Shown here piece after piece: positions 13,732 through 27,916 of a stretch of DNA of 64,000 nt. Location of the stretch: contig JACVTC010000243.1 of the NCBI GenBank assembly GCA_016946835.1, forward strand, positions 39,203 to 103,202, written 5' to 3'. The notes below the pieces were generated by a model, which made no database searches, had not been told where the DNA came from, and saw only the letters and a list, made by a program, of their open reading frames with translations. Numbering within the stretch: position 1 is the stretch's first letter; each line of letters begins with the position of its first letter. The stretch is from Neocallimastix lanati (nom. inval.). Lineage: Eukaryota; Neocallimastigomycota; Neocallimastigomycetes; Neocallimastigales; Neocallimastigaceae. The position numbers were made by a program, and so were the translations under genes.

Positions 13732-13854
13732 TTATTTATTCATTTATTTTTATTTTCTTTTTTCTTTATTTTTTTGTTTGTTTGTTTGTTGTTGTTATTA
13801 TTGCTATTTGTTTATTATACTGTTGTTTAATTTTAATAATTTTAATTTTTAATA
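10301..13854. other. AT-rich intergenic region, 3.6 kb
   Basis: It holds (ATT)n at about 10417-10494, many A/T homopolymers, (TA)n tracts and short (AAT)n and (AAAT)n runs. The genes on both sides point into this region, so it contains both 3' ends. No coding island or RNA gene is recognised. Confidence 0.7.
10417..10494. repeat. (ATT)n microsatellite, about 26 copies
   Basis: An uninterrupted trinucleotide run lies just downstream of the cyclophilin stop codon. Confidence 0.9.
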
Positions 13855-14712
13855 TTACATTCTACCAATAAATATTATAAAGAGCGAAAAGATAAAGATG
13901 GTACTAAATGAAATTGAAAGGGTAAGAGCATCACTAGTAATAATATTTTTAAATGCTGGACAATTTTTTTCAAGATTTTCAAAGAAAGAATCGGTGATAT
14001 TCATCTGAAAGGAAACCTTTTCAGTTCTATTATTAATGTGATAGGAAACCTTTTCATCATTATCATCATTGACAGACTTAAGTTTAGTTCGAATATTTTG
14101 AATTTCTTTATAATTTCTAAGAATTTCAAAAACACAGGTATCATTTTTTTTACAATCCGTAAATAAATTTTCTTCATACTTTGTATAATTAGTTTTCATA
14201 TATTGAATAATTGGACAAAGTTTTTTCACATCTTTTCCTTCATAGGTATGCGAACCAGTAGAAATGGTATGACACATAAGTCTAAAATTAGCATCCATAT
14301 AGTCAATGGCATATTGAAGTTTAGGATTTGACTTGCATGGTTTAAGTTTTCTTAAATTTTCTAAAGAGCCATAATGACCATTCTCACAATCCACATTACC
14401 AATTTGATTAGCATAGAAAAGATTAAGTGAAACAACATAAACATGTTTCATACATTGATCTTCCGTTTGTTGAAGTACCTCTTCAAATTTAATATATTCA
14501 GGAAGTTTATCAACATCCACAGTTGGTGTTGGAGCATCTTCTTCTATTGTACTAGTTGCTTCTTCTGGTTGTGTAGAATTAGCAGATACTGTAACGTAAA
14601 CGGTAACAACTTCCTTTTCTTTCTCTTTTACTTCTTCCTTAGAATGAACTCTTACGAAACAACAAAATAGTACTACTATTAAAAACAAGATATTAATTTT
14701 TTGATAGACCAT
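13855..14712 (-). CDS. Secreted, probably GPI-anchored eight-cysteine protein
   Basis: A single-exon 285-aa frame. Residues 1-24 form a signal peptide (NILFLIVVLFCCFVRVHS). An acidic and basic stretch with a VVTVYVTV motif follows, then a Pro/Thr/Glu linker (EEATSTIEEDAPTPTVD). The central domain (about residues 75-255) has eight cysteines, in contexts QCMKH, DCENG, PCKSN, MCHT, LCPI, DCKKN, TCVF and NCPA, enough for four disulphides. Five N-glycosylation sequons are visible (NST, NYT, NDT, NRT, NIT). The C-terminus (LTLSISFSTIFIFSLFIIFI) is a hydrophobic tail typical of GPI signals, ending only GRM after it; a single C-terminal membrane anchor is the alternative. The domain family is not recognised. 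Cell-surface location is inferred. The frame is intact and codon use is unlike the flanking DNA. Confidence 0.85.
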   Translation of the reverse strand: MVYQKINILFLIVVLFCCFVRVHSKEEVKEKEKEVVTVYVTVSANSTQPEEATSTIEEDAPTPTVDVDKLPEYIKFEEVLQQTEDQCMKHVYVVSLNLFYANQIGNVDCENGHYGSLENLRKLKPCKSNPKLQYAIDYMDANFRLMCHTISTGSHTYEGKDVKKLCPIIQYMKTNYTKYEENLFTDCKKNDTCVFEILRNYKEIQNIRTKLKSVNDDNDEKVSYHINNRTEKVSFQMNITDSFFENLEKNCPAFKNIITSDALTLSISFSTIFIFSLFIIFIGRM

Positions 14713-14865
14713 TTTTCTTTTTCCTTTAATATTTTTACTTTTATATATAAATATATATATATATATAAATGTTTAATAAAAAATAAAAACAATAAATTAA
14801 ATTTAAAAAGGTTAAATTTTTATTATGATAATGGTTTTTTTTTTTTAACTAATAGATAAAAAAAA

Positions 14866-14907
<42 letters not shown>

Positions 14908-15760
14908 CCTTTTGTTTGTTATAACGTTTAAATTTGGTATATTTTTTCGATAATTTTATATATATATATATAAATAATTAATTTCAATTACTATTTATTT
15001 TTTTTTTAATGTTATTCCAAGGTAAATTTTTATTCAATGATAATTTCCCTTTTCTTTATTATAGTTTATTATTGTTATCTACTCCAAGAATAAATTGTAT
15101 TCAAATTATTATTCCTTTTATTCTTTATTATTTTATTATTGTTAATATTCTATTATTCCTCGTTGTTTAAAAAGTTTTTCTTTTCACTTTATTATTTTTT
15201 TTTAAAAAAAAAAAAAAAAATCGTCCTTTAATAATTAATAGAAAAATTACTTTTTTTTTATTATTTTAATATCAATAATTTTCTATAATTTGTGACCTTT
15301 CTCAAATATTATTGTTATTATAAAATATTTTATATTTTATATTTTATTTTATTTTATTTTATTTTATTTTATTATTATTATTAATAGATATGATAATGTT
15401 TATTGAACCTTTCTATTTTATTTATCCAAAACCAAAATTGTTTTTCTTTACTTTTTTTTATTTTATTTTATTATATGTTTTTTTCTATTATTACTTTATT
15501 TTTTCTCTTATCTTTCTTTTTTTTTTTTTTTCGTAAATTAATAGATAAAAAAAATAACTTTTTAATTATTTTTAAAAAAAAAAAAAAAAAAAAAAGCTAA
15601 AAATAATTAATTAATAGATAAAAAGGGAAAAAAAAAAATTCTTTTTATAATCTATTTTATTTTTCTATTTTTTTTTTTTTTTTAAAAAAAAAAAATTAAA
15701 TTACCATAGACAATAGATTCACTATAAAGTGTTTTCATATATTAAAACAATAGAGAAAGG

Positions 15761-15816
<56 letters not shown>

Positions 15817-17164
15817 AGAATATATAAAATATATATAGAAATTTTTAAATATATAAAATTATAACTTTTTAAGTATATTAATTTATTAATAAATAGATTT
15901 TAAAAAAAAAAAAAAGAAAGAAAGAAATTATATTAAAACTATAATTAATATTCAATATTTAAAATATAGTTTTCTTTAATATAAATAAGATTAATAATTT
16001 ATATTTATATATATATTTATATATATTATAAAATAATTAATATATCATTCTATTATTATTATTATTATTATTACTTTTGGTCTTTTTTTCCTTTTTAATA
16101 TAAATTATAATTAAATTTTTGATTAAAATTTTCACATATTATTATTTTATTATTACTTAAAATAATTTGTCAAGAAACAAATAGAAAAAAAAAATATTAA
16201 CATATTTAAATTTTATTAAGTCGTATTTAATTATTAAATATCTTTCAATAATTATTATTATCATTATTATTATTACCATTACATTTTAAAAAAATATGAA
16301 ATAAAAAAAAAAAAAGAAATAATATAAATAAAAAAAGAAATAATATAAATAAAAAAAAAAAAAAAAAAAAACTAATATTAAAGTTATATAGATTGTAAAG
16401 TATAAAATTATTAAATAGTTAAATAATATGAAATTATGGTATAAAGTTATAAGAAAACTTATAAAAATATATATATATATATAATTAATTAGAGCATAAA
16501 TGAGAATATAAAATAGTTTTTTTTGGAAAGAATATTACTAATTAGCTATAAAAATTAGATAATAATTATAATAATTAAAGGTTACTAATTCACCTGAAAA
16601 ATTAGAAATATAAATTTAATATGATATATTAGAAGTTTTTAATATAGGTTTACTAATAAACATTAGTATAATAAGAAATATTTAATCAAGTCTGATATTT
16701 AATCAGTTTAATTATTTTCTTTTAGCTAATTTTTATTTAGTATATAATAGATAAAGATGAGAAATATCAATAAATTTTCATTCTCTCTCTTATACTAATA
16801 ATTAATTAATAAGTCTAATAGTTATTAGCAATTATTTATATATTTTACTTTATTTTATATATAATTATTAAGCCTAATATTCTCTTTTAATTTAAATATT
16901 AAAAACTTTTCATAATAAATTAATTTATGAAAAATTCTTTTTTTAATTTTTTTTTCTTTATCTTTTAATGATTATTTCATAGAAAATAAACTATAATTAT
17001 TCATTATAGTTTATTTTCTATATATATATATATATATATTTTATTTATTTATTCAATTATTTATATTTAAATTTAATTTTGATTTTTGATTTCCAAGAAA
17101 AAATAAAAAGCAAAAAGGCATTTCTTATAGCAACAGATTATCGTTTAATTACAATAATAATATC

Positions 17165-17201
<37 letters not shown>

Positions 17202-17538
17202 AAACATTAATTTTAACCAATATGATATATTAACCTCTTCTTTATTATTATTATATGGAGTCATATTAAAATTACAAAATTACTTTTATTATTTTATTCA
17301 TATTTTATTAGATATACTTTTTAATTTTTTTTTTGTCTTTTTTTTATCTTTTTATTTATAATATATAATTAAAGTGATAAAAAAAAAATTTTTTTTTTTA
17401 TTTTTTATCTCCATCTTGGAAAATATTTTAAAATAAATAAAAAAAATAAAGAATTCTATTTTTAATTATTGTATATTTAATAATAAATAAAATTAATAAA
17501 ACATTGACATATTCTAATATTATTTATTATATAAAGAT

Positions 17539-17575
<37 letters not shown>

Positions 17576-19500
17576 AAGAAATGAAATATAAAATAAAAAT
17601 AAAAAAATAAAAATAAAACTTTAAACTATTAATAATTAATAATAAATAATATAATTTAAAATTTTAAAAATAATTATATAATATAAAAATAAAAATATAA
17701 TATAAAAATAAAAATAAAAATAAAAATAAAAAAATAGAATAGGATATGTTAAAACATAAATATAAAATTTAAAATATAAAATTATATTGAAGAGAAAAAA
17801 ATTTTTTTTTTAAATTTATTATTGTAGAATTAATTATCTAAGCCACGAATGTAAAACATCATTAAAAAAATAAAAATATTATTGTTGATATTGATAATTG
17901 TTTTATATTAATATGTATTATACATATTTATATAAATTAAAAATTTAAAAAGAAATTTTATAAATAAATAAATAAATAAATAAATAAAATGGATGATCCC
18001 TCTTTTTAAAAAGAAAAAAAATTTTTTATTTTATTTTTTTTAGTTGAAATAAATTCAATAAAATAAAATGAAAAAAAAAAAAAAAAAAAAAAAAATATTA
18101 CTAAATATTTAATTATTAATAAATATTTAATCATTTATTATATAAGATTTTGACTTTTTAATAATATTATTATTACTAAAGTTGATAATTATTATTATTC
18201 AAACGTTAATTTATGTGTATTATAATAGAATATAGCACATGTTTTAAATAAAAATTGAATTTTATTTATAAATATATATATATATATATTAGTAAAGTAT
18301 TAATAATAATAATACGAAAATTGTTTTATCATAAAAGTGATAGTAATAATAATATATATTTTTATAATATTCAATGAAATAAAAATATTATAAATTATAA
18401 ATTATAAATGTTTTTTCTTTTTCTTTTTCTTTTTCTTTTTTTTTAATAAAATAAAAATATTCACGATTAAGTATTTTATATGCAATAAATCATAAACTAT
18501 AAAATATTTAAAAATATATTTCTTCATTTTTTCTTATGTTTTATCTATATAAATATATATAGTAAAAGCAAATAAAAATAAAATACAAAAAAAAATAATA
18601 ATAATAAAAAAAAATTATTATTGATATAATAAATAAGTTTTATATCCATATAAAAATGCTAACTTGATTCATTTTCTTTTTGTTTTCTTGTTTTTTATTT
18701 TTTTGTTTTGTTTTGTTTTATTTTGATTACTTATTTGTTATTTTACTTCATAATTCACAAATGTCAAAAAAAAAATAATAATAATAATAATAATAATATG
18801 ATTATTATAAATATAAATATAAAAATAAAAATAAAATAAAAATAAAAATAAAATTACCAATGAATATTATTAGTTGTTGTTGATGTTGTTTCAAAGTCCA
18901 GTGAAAAAAAAAATAATAATAATAACATATGCATATACATCTAATTAACTAGCACATGTTAGATATTATATAAATTTTATTATTTTTATTTTTTTTATTT
19001 TTTTTATCATTATTATTTGAAATAAGATATATAATCATATATTTCATCAAGTTAATGTTCAAAAAAAGAAAATAAAAATTAAAAAAATAAAAAAAAAAAA
19101 TAAAAAAAAAAAAAAAAAAATAGGCATAAAAATTTAAATTTCTTTATGTTAATATTAAAAGACAAAAAAAAAAAAAAAATAAACATAAAAAAAATAATTT
19201 TCTTTTTGAATAAGTATTTATTATTTCATCCATAAATTGAATTTACCTTTTGTATAAATATAAACATATATATTAATAAATGTGATTATTTTTTTTTCCA
19301 TATTGTGATATATTTTTTTTATAAATATGAAAAGAAGTTATAAAACTTAATATTTATTATTTCATTTAATATTTTTATTATATTTATTATATTTATTATT
19401 TCATTCTAAATGAAATTATATTTATATATATATATATATATTATATATATAAATTTCATTTTAATGTTCTATATATATTTATATATATATATATTATAGA

Positions 19501-19512
19501 TTTTCAATGGAC

Positions 19513-19557
<45 letters not shown>

Positions 19558-19610
19558 CATATAAAGTAATATATACCAAAAAGGGAAAATAATAATGATG
19601 AATAAAATAA
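19501..19610. repeat. Dispersed repeat copy 1 (partner at 20741)
   Basis: It contains CAATGGACGTAAAAAA, then a poly-A expansion, then CAAAAAGGGAAAATAATAAT. The same order of motifs recurs at 20741-20930. Confidence 0.5.
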
Positions 19611-20134
19611 TAAAACCATTTATTTATTGTAATTATAATATTAAATATATCTAATTATTTTTATAGAATATCATTCATTTGGTTTTATAAATATTAATCA
19701 TTAAAAATTTTGACATAAATAAAATTATTAAGCATAAATAATTTGATATAATGAAAAACCATCTACAAAATCAATATTAATAATTGTTTTTTTTAAAGTT
19801 ATATATATTTTTGTTTTTTTTTTAATATTTAGTAGAAATAATTATAAATATGTAAAAATCCATATTTATTAATTGTAAAATAAAGTAGTGAATACTTTAT
19901 TATTATTGTTATTATTATTGTTATTATTATTATTTAGTTTTCTTTTCATCATGACTATAACCTTACAAATTCTACATTATATTTTTATAGTTTAAAAAGA
20001 TTTTTTAAAAAAAAAAAAATTCTATAAGACACTAATAACAATGAATAATAATAATAATAATAATAATAACTTATTTTTATTTATATTTTTTTTTGTTTGT
20101 TTTAATGCTCTTTTCAGTATCCTTTCAGTTTTGG

Positions 20135-20178
<44 letters not shown>

Positions 20179-20216
20179 AAAAGAAAAAAAAAAAAAGAAT
20201 AAATAAATAAATAAAA

Positions 20217-20390
20217 TTAATTTCAATAGGTTCAATTTATTAATCTTTAAGTAACATAAAATGTTTAAGTATGTTTATAAAATTCACTTAATTTACTTCA
20301 ATAGGTTCAATTTATTAATCTTCATAAACTAAGCCTTTGAGTAACATAAACTATTTGAGTAGTTTTATATATAATTCATTTACTTTACTT
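20217..20390. repeat. Diverged tandem duplication, about 80-90 bp units
   Basis: Copy 1 (20217-20297) and copy 2 (20298-20390) both contain TTCAATAGGTTCAATTTATT, AGTAACATAAA and an AATTCA-TTTAC end. Copy 2 has a short insertion (CATAAACTAAGCC). Confidence 0.65.
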
Positions 20391-20740
20391 TTCTTCTTTT
20401 TATATTACGATCTTCAAATTTTTACGGAAGAATAAAAACATGAATTCAAAAAAAAAAAAAAAAATTTACTAATAATTTCCAAGAATTAATAGATAGATAT
20501 TATCATATTTATTATCAAGTTAATTATCAAAAAAATAATAATAATAATAATAATTATATATAATATAAAAAAAAAGGAATTTTTATTGTTATTAATACAT
20601 TTAAGATTTATGATTGTTATTGCAAATAATATTTATTTTTTCATATCCCATTTTTTTTTATTTTCATTATATTTGAATATATATATATATATATAAAAAA
20701 CATTTTTATGTCTATATCTATATATTTAAATATTTGTATA

Positions 20741-20801
20741 AATTTTTAATGGACGTAAAAAAAAAATAAATAAATAAATATAATAAAATAAAAAGTAAAA
20801 A

Positions 20802-20836
<35 letters not shown>

Positions 20837-20930
20837 CGAATAAATAAATAAATATAACGAATAATAATATATCAAATAATATATAAATATACTAAAAAGG
20901 GAAAATAATAATAGTAATAATAATATAATA
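20741..20930. repeat. Dispersed repeat copy 2 (partner at 19501)
   Basis: It contains TTTTTAATGGACGTAAAAAA, AT-rich filler, then TAAAAAGGGAAAATAATAAT. It shares motif order with 19501-19610 and is longer through simple-sequence expansion. Confidence 0.5.
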
Positions 20931-21527
20931 ATACTTTGGTTTATAATACTAAATAAAAAATTATTTAATAAAAATAATAGCATTATAAATAGATATAATA
21001 ATCAATAAAAAAAAAATTTTTTTATTAATAAATTTACTGCGCAATAATATCATTAATGGATATATATGGAAATAACCAAATTTTTATTATTTTTAATAAT
21101 AAAAAAAAAAAATATAAATAATTTTGTTTTTTGTTCTTCTAGTTTTTTTTTTTTTGGTCTTCCTTTTTTTTCTTTTATAATGGTGGAACTTAAATTCTTT
21201 CGAATTAATTTGTCTATCTTTTTTTAAGAAAACCTTCCTATCTATATTTCTCTCTATCTCTTTAAGAGAAAAATAATTAAAAGCCTATACAATATTATTT
21301 TTTTGTTTGTTTGTTTGTTTTCTTTTGTGTTCTTGTTTTATTTTTTGTTTGTTTTGTCTGTTTTTCTTTTTTGTTCTTGTTTTATTTTTTGTTTTGTCTG
21401 TTTTCTTTTGTTTTTGTTTTTTGTTTTTTTGTTTTTTGTTTTTTTTTATAAAAAAAATATTAATTTATTATGATTATGATAATAATAATGATAAGTATGC
21501 AAGTTATACATACTATACAAGTACTAA

Positions 21528-21570
<43 letters not shown>

Positions 21571-21777
21571 GATAATAAAACTCTAAAAATAAATATAAAT
21601 TCATCAAATTTTTAAAATTTTGTAGATTTGATTCATTAATACTCTTAACATTTTTTTTTTTTTTATTTTTATTTTAATTCTTTAAAATTAATAATAATCT
21701 ATGAAAACTATATATATAATATATAATACGTTCATTAAATTAAAAAATTTTTGCTATTTTCTTATTCTTTTTCTTTT

Positions 21778-21815
<38 letters not shown>

Positions 21816-23665
21816 TTCTTTTATAAAAAAAAAAAAAATTTACTTGTACTTATCTAAACTCTAAATTAATTTCATTAACCCTTATCCTAGAGATTCAAGT
21901 CAACCTATTCTTAATTATTATTATTTTATTTTTCTTAATTTTAAGAATTCAATAGGTATTTACTCTTCTAATTTTAATATTTAGATTCAATTTTTAAAAT
22001 TCTCGGGGATAATAATTTTTTTTTTTTTTTTGTTTATGAGGTACTCATTCATTGACTTTATATTATGAATTTAAAAATATATAAATTATTTAAAAAAAAA
22101 AAATAAAATAAAATAAAATGGATAACATCGTAAAATTGACTTCCTTAAGATATATAATAGTATTTATAATTTAAAATAAGTTTAAAAGTTTGATGTGAGA
22201 CAGAAGAATGATCCTAATCATATATATTTAACTTGATAAACTAATAATAAAATTTTAAATGGACATAATATATTTATATAATAATAATAATAATTATAAT
22301 ATATATATAATTTTTTATTTTTATAATAAATTCATTTCTCTACTTTATTTTCATAAAATGAATATATAGTTAATAGTATTAACTCTTTTCTTTTTTATCG
22401 TTATACTATTTTTAAATTCTATAACTATAGTTAATAATAATAATAATTATAATAATAATAAAAAGGTTTTAAATAAAATAAGTCAAAAAAAAAAAATAAA
22501 TAAAATAAAATTTATAAGAAATAACGAATGATTTATTAGTTAATTCTGAAATTTTTTTAATAGTTCTGAAGCTTTAGTAAAATTAATGTTCGTCAATATT
22601 AATAGAAAAATACAAAGAAAGGAATAACTATACTTGTACTAATTATAAAATATATAATCAAGGTATCATAGTTTGCTGATAAAAGTGTATTATTTTTTTT
22701 TAAAAACTATAACACAAATAATATTGTCAAATAATACTACTTTTGAAGAATAAGAGAAAATTTATTATTAATAAAAGAATACTTATGTCTTATTATTTTA
22801 TTATTATTATTATATATTATTATTATTATTATATTTTATTATTATTATTATTATTAACTTATTTGTATTAAAAAAAAAAAATAGAATAAATTAATAATAA
22901 TAATAATAAATTAAAAAATATATATATAGTATTATAGAATATATATAAATTAAATAGTAATTTTTTTTATAATTATTACATTAGATATAACAAAAAATAT
23001 AAATGATAATGATAACATAAATTTATTTTTTAATTATCATTTTAATATTAAAATTCTATTAATTTTATTAATTCATAATTATTTATTATTTAATAATATA
23101 TTCAATATTTTCCTTTTTTCTTATTTGTTTTTTTTTTTTATTATTATTATTATTAATAATTTTAATAATAATAAATTACCATTTTACATAATAAATATAT
23201 ATATATATTTCTAATAATTAATGTATTGATAAGTAAAACGGCGAATTCTCAATGCTTTTATTAATCTTATTTATGTTCATAAATATATATATATATATAT
23301 ATATATTTTATTTATAAATATAATTATCATTATCAGTAGAAAAATCAACAATTATAGTAATAATTATTATAGTTATCATAAAATATTCATTTATTATTAT
23401 ACATTTATTATTTTTTATTTATTTTTTTTTTTTTTATTTATTAATTATTTATTTTTATTAATTATTCAATTTTTTATTATTTATTAATTACTCAATTATT
23501 TATTATTTATTATTTTTAATAAAATAAACTAAATTAATAATAACAATTTTTTATTATAATAATAATTTAATAAATAAAAAAGGCATCATCAACATCGTCA
23601 TCGTCATTAAAAAATTATTCATAATAAATAATTCCCCAATTTTTCGAATAACTATTTTCGATATA

Positions 23666-23708
<43 letters not shown>

Positions 23709-23756
23709 AATTTTAATAATTACCAGAACAAACTTTTTTTAATTAAATATTGCTGC

Positions 23757-23826
<70 letters not shown>

Positions 23827-24000
23827 TTATATATATAGATAGATATAGATAGATGTAGATATATAGTTAAATATCATTATATAAAATTATATAAATTTTA
23901 TTTATAAATTATTAATCAATAGGTAATTAAAATATTGACATATATTCCAAAGAACTTTAAATAATAGACCCTTTAATATTTATATATATATATATTTATT

Positions 24001-24032
<32 letters not shown>

Positions 24033-24438
24033 CAAAATTATTTCGGTTAATAAAAAATATATATATATACATTTATATATATTAAATATTAATTAAAGTA
24101 AAAGGAATGACCTTCAATAAATATTATAAAAAAATAAAATAAATTTTTTTGATTAAAATTTTTAAAATATGTAATACAACTTTAATTTATATTATTTGTA
24201 TGATTTACTACCAAGTTATCCTCCCTCTTTCATAATTTATATAAATATAAAATATATATAATTATTATAGTTATAATAAAATATCATAATCAAAATATTA
24301 TATTAAGCATAAAACCTTAATAAAAAGCAAAAGTTTATACTAATTAATATATAATATATATTAAAAGAAGATTAAAAATTTTAAAAATATAAATAATAAA
24401 AAATAAATTAATAAATATTTAAAAAACATGACATTTTA

Positions 24439-24502
<64 letters not shown>
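24439..24502. repeat. (AAT)n microsatellite, about 21 copies
   Basis: An uninterrupted trinucleotide run, followed by a short patch of ordinary composition (CCTATCCGGAAATTCC). Confidence 0.9.
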
Positions 24503-24507
<5 letters not shown>

Positions 24508-26776
24508 AAGCCTATCCGGAAATTCCAAATGGAATAAATCAACAAATTCTGTACAAAATTAAAAGTAACATGATATACTTTTTAAATGAAAATTATATTA
24601 TAATAAATGATGAATAAATATATATTTTAATACAATTATCATAATATACCTACCAAAATGCTTATAATTCTACAATTCATATTAAAAAGTTTAAAACGAA
24701 GATTAAACTATTTCATCAATAAATCTATGTCTTTTTTTTTTATTATTATTATTATTTTTTATTTTTCATTAATCTATATATATATATATACATAATTATG
24801 TATTATATACAAAACAAAATTGGTTTTGTTTTTATTTTTTCATATACAATAATCGAATAAACTATTATTATCATTATATTATTAATAGTAGTAGTAGTAG
24901 TAGTAGTATTAATATTAATTTTTTGCCTAAAAAAAAATTAAGCCAACAATCATGATTAGTTTGTTAAAATATATAAAAAATTTAAAATTAATAAAATGGA
25001 ATAAAGTTTATTTAATTAAAAATTAAAAAAAAAAAAAAAAAAAAAAGTTATCACCCTTTCATAAGAATTCTAATTGTTAAATAAATAATAAATAAATAAA
25101 AGTAAATAAAAAATGAAATATATAAAAGTAATTTTCTTTTATATATATCATATATAATTATTTTCCTTTAAAAATTTTATTTTTATTAAATATTACTTAG
25201 TAATAATAAATTTTATTTTTAATTATAAAATTCGATTATACATTTTTATTATGCACATTATTAATAGTTTTTATTTTATGTTAGTACATGAATAATACAA
25301 TTATGTTATAATGTACATAAAAAAAAAAAAAAAGAAAAAAAAAAAAAGAAAAAAAATAATAAATATAATTTAAATTCATTTAGTATGGAATGTTACAGAT
25401 TTTGTTTATATATATATTTTTTTTATTTTTGAATTATAAGTTTTTTTTTTTTTTTTTTTTTAAAGGTGATTCTTATTTTTGAATTATAATCATAAGTTTT
25501 TTTTTTTTTTTAAAGGTGATTTTTATTTTTTTTTTTTTCAAAGTTTTGAAAGGATTTTTTTTTCTAAAATAGTATAGTAATTTTTTTTTTTATTTTTTAA
25601 AGAAAAAAAGAAAATTATAATTAATATTTTATTTTAAATAAATAATATTTATATATATATATATTTTTAAGAAAAAACATAAATAATAATAATATAATAA
25701 AAATATATTCAAAATGACAATTAATAATTAATAATTTATCTTTATTTTTTTTTCTTTCCTTCTTTTAATAAAATAACCCCAAATTTTATTTTTATAAATA
25801 ATGAAAACATAACTAATAATAATTTCTAGCTCAGTTAATATATAAAAAATTAAAGAATTACTAAAAATAAATATTTCAATTTTAAATAAATTTTAATTAC
25901 TATAAAATATGAAAAAAAAAATAATAATGTACTTTAAAGATAATTTGGTAAATGAAAATAAAAATAAAAATAAAATAAAATAAAATTTTAAATAATTTAT
26001 AGATGAATAAATATTGAATATTGTTTAATCTAATTATTCGTTATTTCATGTTAATATAATAAAAGCTATATCATAATAGAAATAATTATTTATATATATA
26101 TTTATATATTTAATTATTTAACAAATCTAATAATAAATTTTAAACATTTTTTAAATAGTATTAATATTGAATATTATTTAATTCATATGACATGATACAT
26201 AATATATTTTCATATTTATATTTAAATTATTCCTTAATTCCTTAACTGTTAATCCATATAAAAATTACACTGGTGTTTAAAAAAATGTGACATATTCATA
26301 AAAAAAATTATATATATATATATTATATACTAATTTCATATGTAAAAAAAATCAATATTTTATTATAATTAAAAAGAATATAATTATAAATAGGACTTCA
26401 TATATAATTTTATATTATTAAAAGTAAGCTTGGTAATATTACTAATTATATTATTATCATTAAATTTAAAATTAAAAAAATAAATTATATTATTATATTA
26501 TACAATTATTTCAAAATTTTAAAATATTAATAATTTTTGCCTTTGTTTTTTATATACTAAATAAAGATTTAAAAATAGTTATTAAATTTATAGTATTTTT
26601 GATGATATTATTATATATATCTAATATGTTTTAAAAAAAATATTAGATATTAATTGATACTATATTAATAAAATAATTATAATAATTAAAATAATGAGAA
26701 CTCAATATGATATAATAATAAGTATAAATTCTTATTCACTTTTTATTTAATAATATATAAATAAATGATTATGATC

Positions 26777-26823
<47 letters not shown>

Positions 26824-27576
26824 GTAGGTAAACCTTAAAATTTCATTTAACTTTATGAACAACTATAAAATTTATTATTTATTAAAAAAAAATAAATTAA
26901 AATAAAATAAAAAATAAAACAAATAAAAAATAAAATAAAATATAATAAACTAATAATTCATAAAATATAAGTATGAATTAAAATAAGAATTATCAATAAT
27001 TAAATATTAATTTAAAAGAAAAAAAAATAATTTATATATATAAATTTCTATTGTTATATAAAATTATTTCAATAATATATATAATTAAATATTAAATCTA
27101 AACATCATAAAAAACAAAGACCCACTGGTTATAATTAAAACCCCTCTTTTTTTTTAAAATATAAAAAATTTTATTTAATTCAAAATAAAATAAAATAAAA
27201 TAGAATGATATATACATATAATAAAAAAAAAATTAAATAAAATAAAAGTTTTATTTTTTTTTTTTGTATTATATATTTAATGTTAACAAATTTTTTTTAT
27301 TTCACTGATTACTTTTTAAATTTTTTTTTTTTTCTTTTTATTTCAACAATGAAATGATTTTGAAAATTGACCAATGAAATTAAAGAAGAATAAATTAAAA
27401 TTAACTTTTTAAATTGATTTTTATAAAATAAAAAAAAAATTAAAATGGAAAGTAACTAATTAAACGTAAAAAATTTTAAAAACTTTATTTCTTTTATTCA
27501 AAAAAAAAAAATAACAGAAAGAGTAACCGTATTAACATAAAAATAATAACGATTGAGAGTATATTTTTATTATTAG

Positions 27577-27916
27577 TATTATTATCATTACTATTATTAT
27601 GTATTTCTTGTATTATTATCATTACTATTATTATGTATTTCTTGTATTATTATCATTACTATTATTATGTATTTCTTGTATTATTATCATTACTATTATT
27701 ATGTATTTCTTGTATTATTATCATTACTATTATTATGTATTTCTTGTATTATTATCATTACTATTATTATGTATTTCTTGTATTATTATCATTACTATTA
27801 TTATGTATTTCTTGTATTATTATCATTACTATTATTATGTATTTCTTGTATTATTATCATTACTATTATTATGTATTTCTTGTATTATTATCATTACTAT
27901 TATTATGTATTTCTTG
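27577..27916. repeat. Perfect tandem array, 10 copies of a 34-bp unit
   Basis: The unit begins TATTATTATCATTACT and ends TATGTATTTCTTG. Ten full copies fill exactly 340 bp with no difference seen between them. Because 34 is not a multiple of three, each strand reads open in rotating frames; the Tyr/Leu/Ile-rich open frames here are a by-product and not genes. Confidence 0.95.

Noticed and set aside
16470-16870. Possible terminal inverted repeats of a MITE
   Set aside because: The arms (CTATAAAAATTAG and TAGCTAATTTTTATTTAG) match only loosely, and such AT-rich arms are expected by chance.
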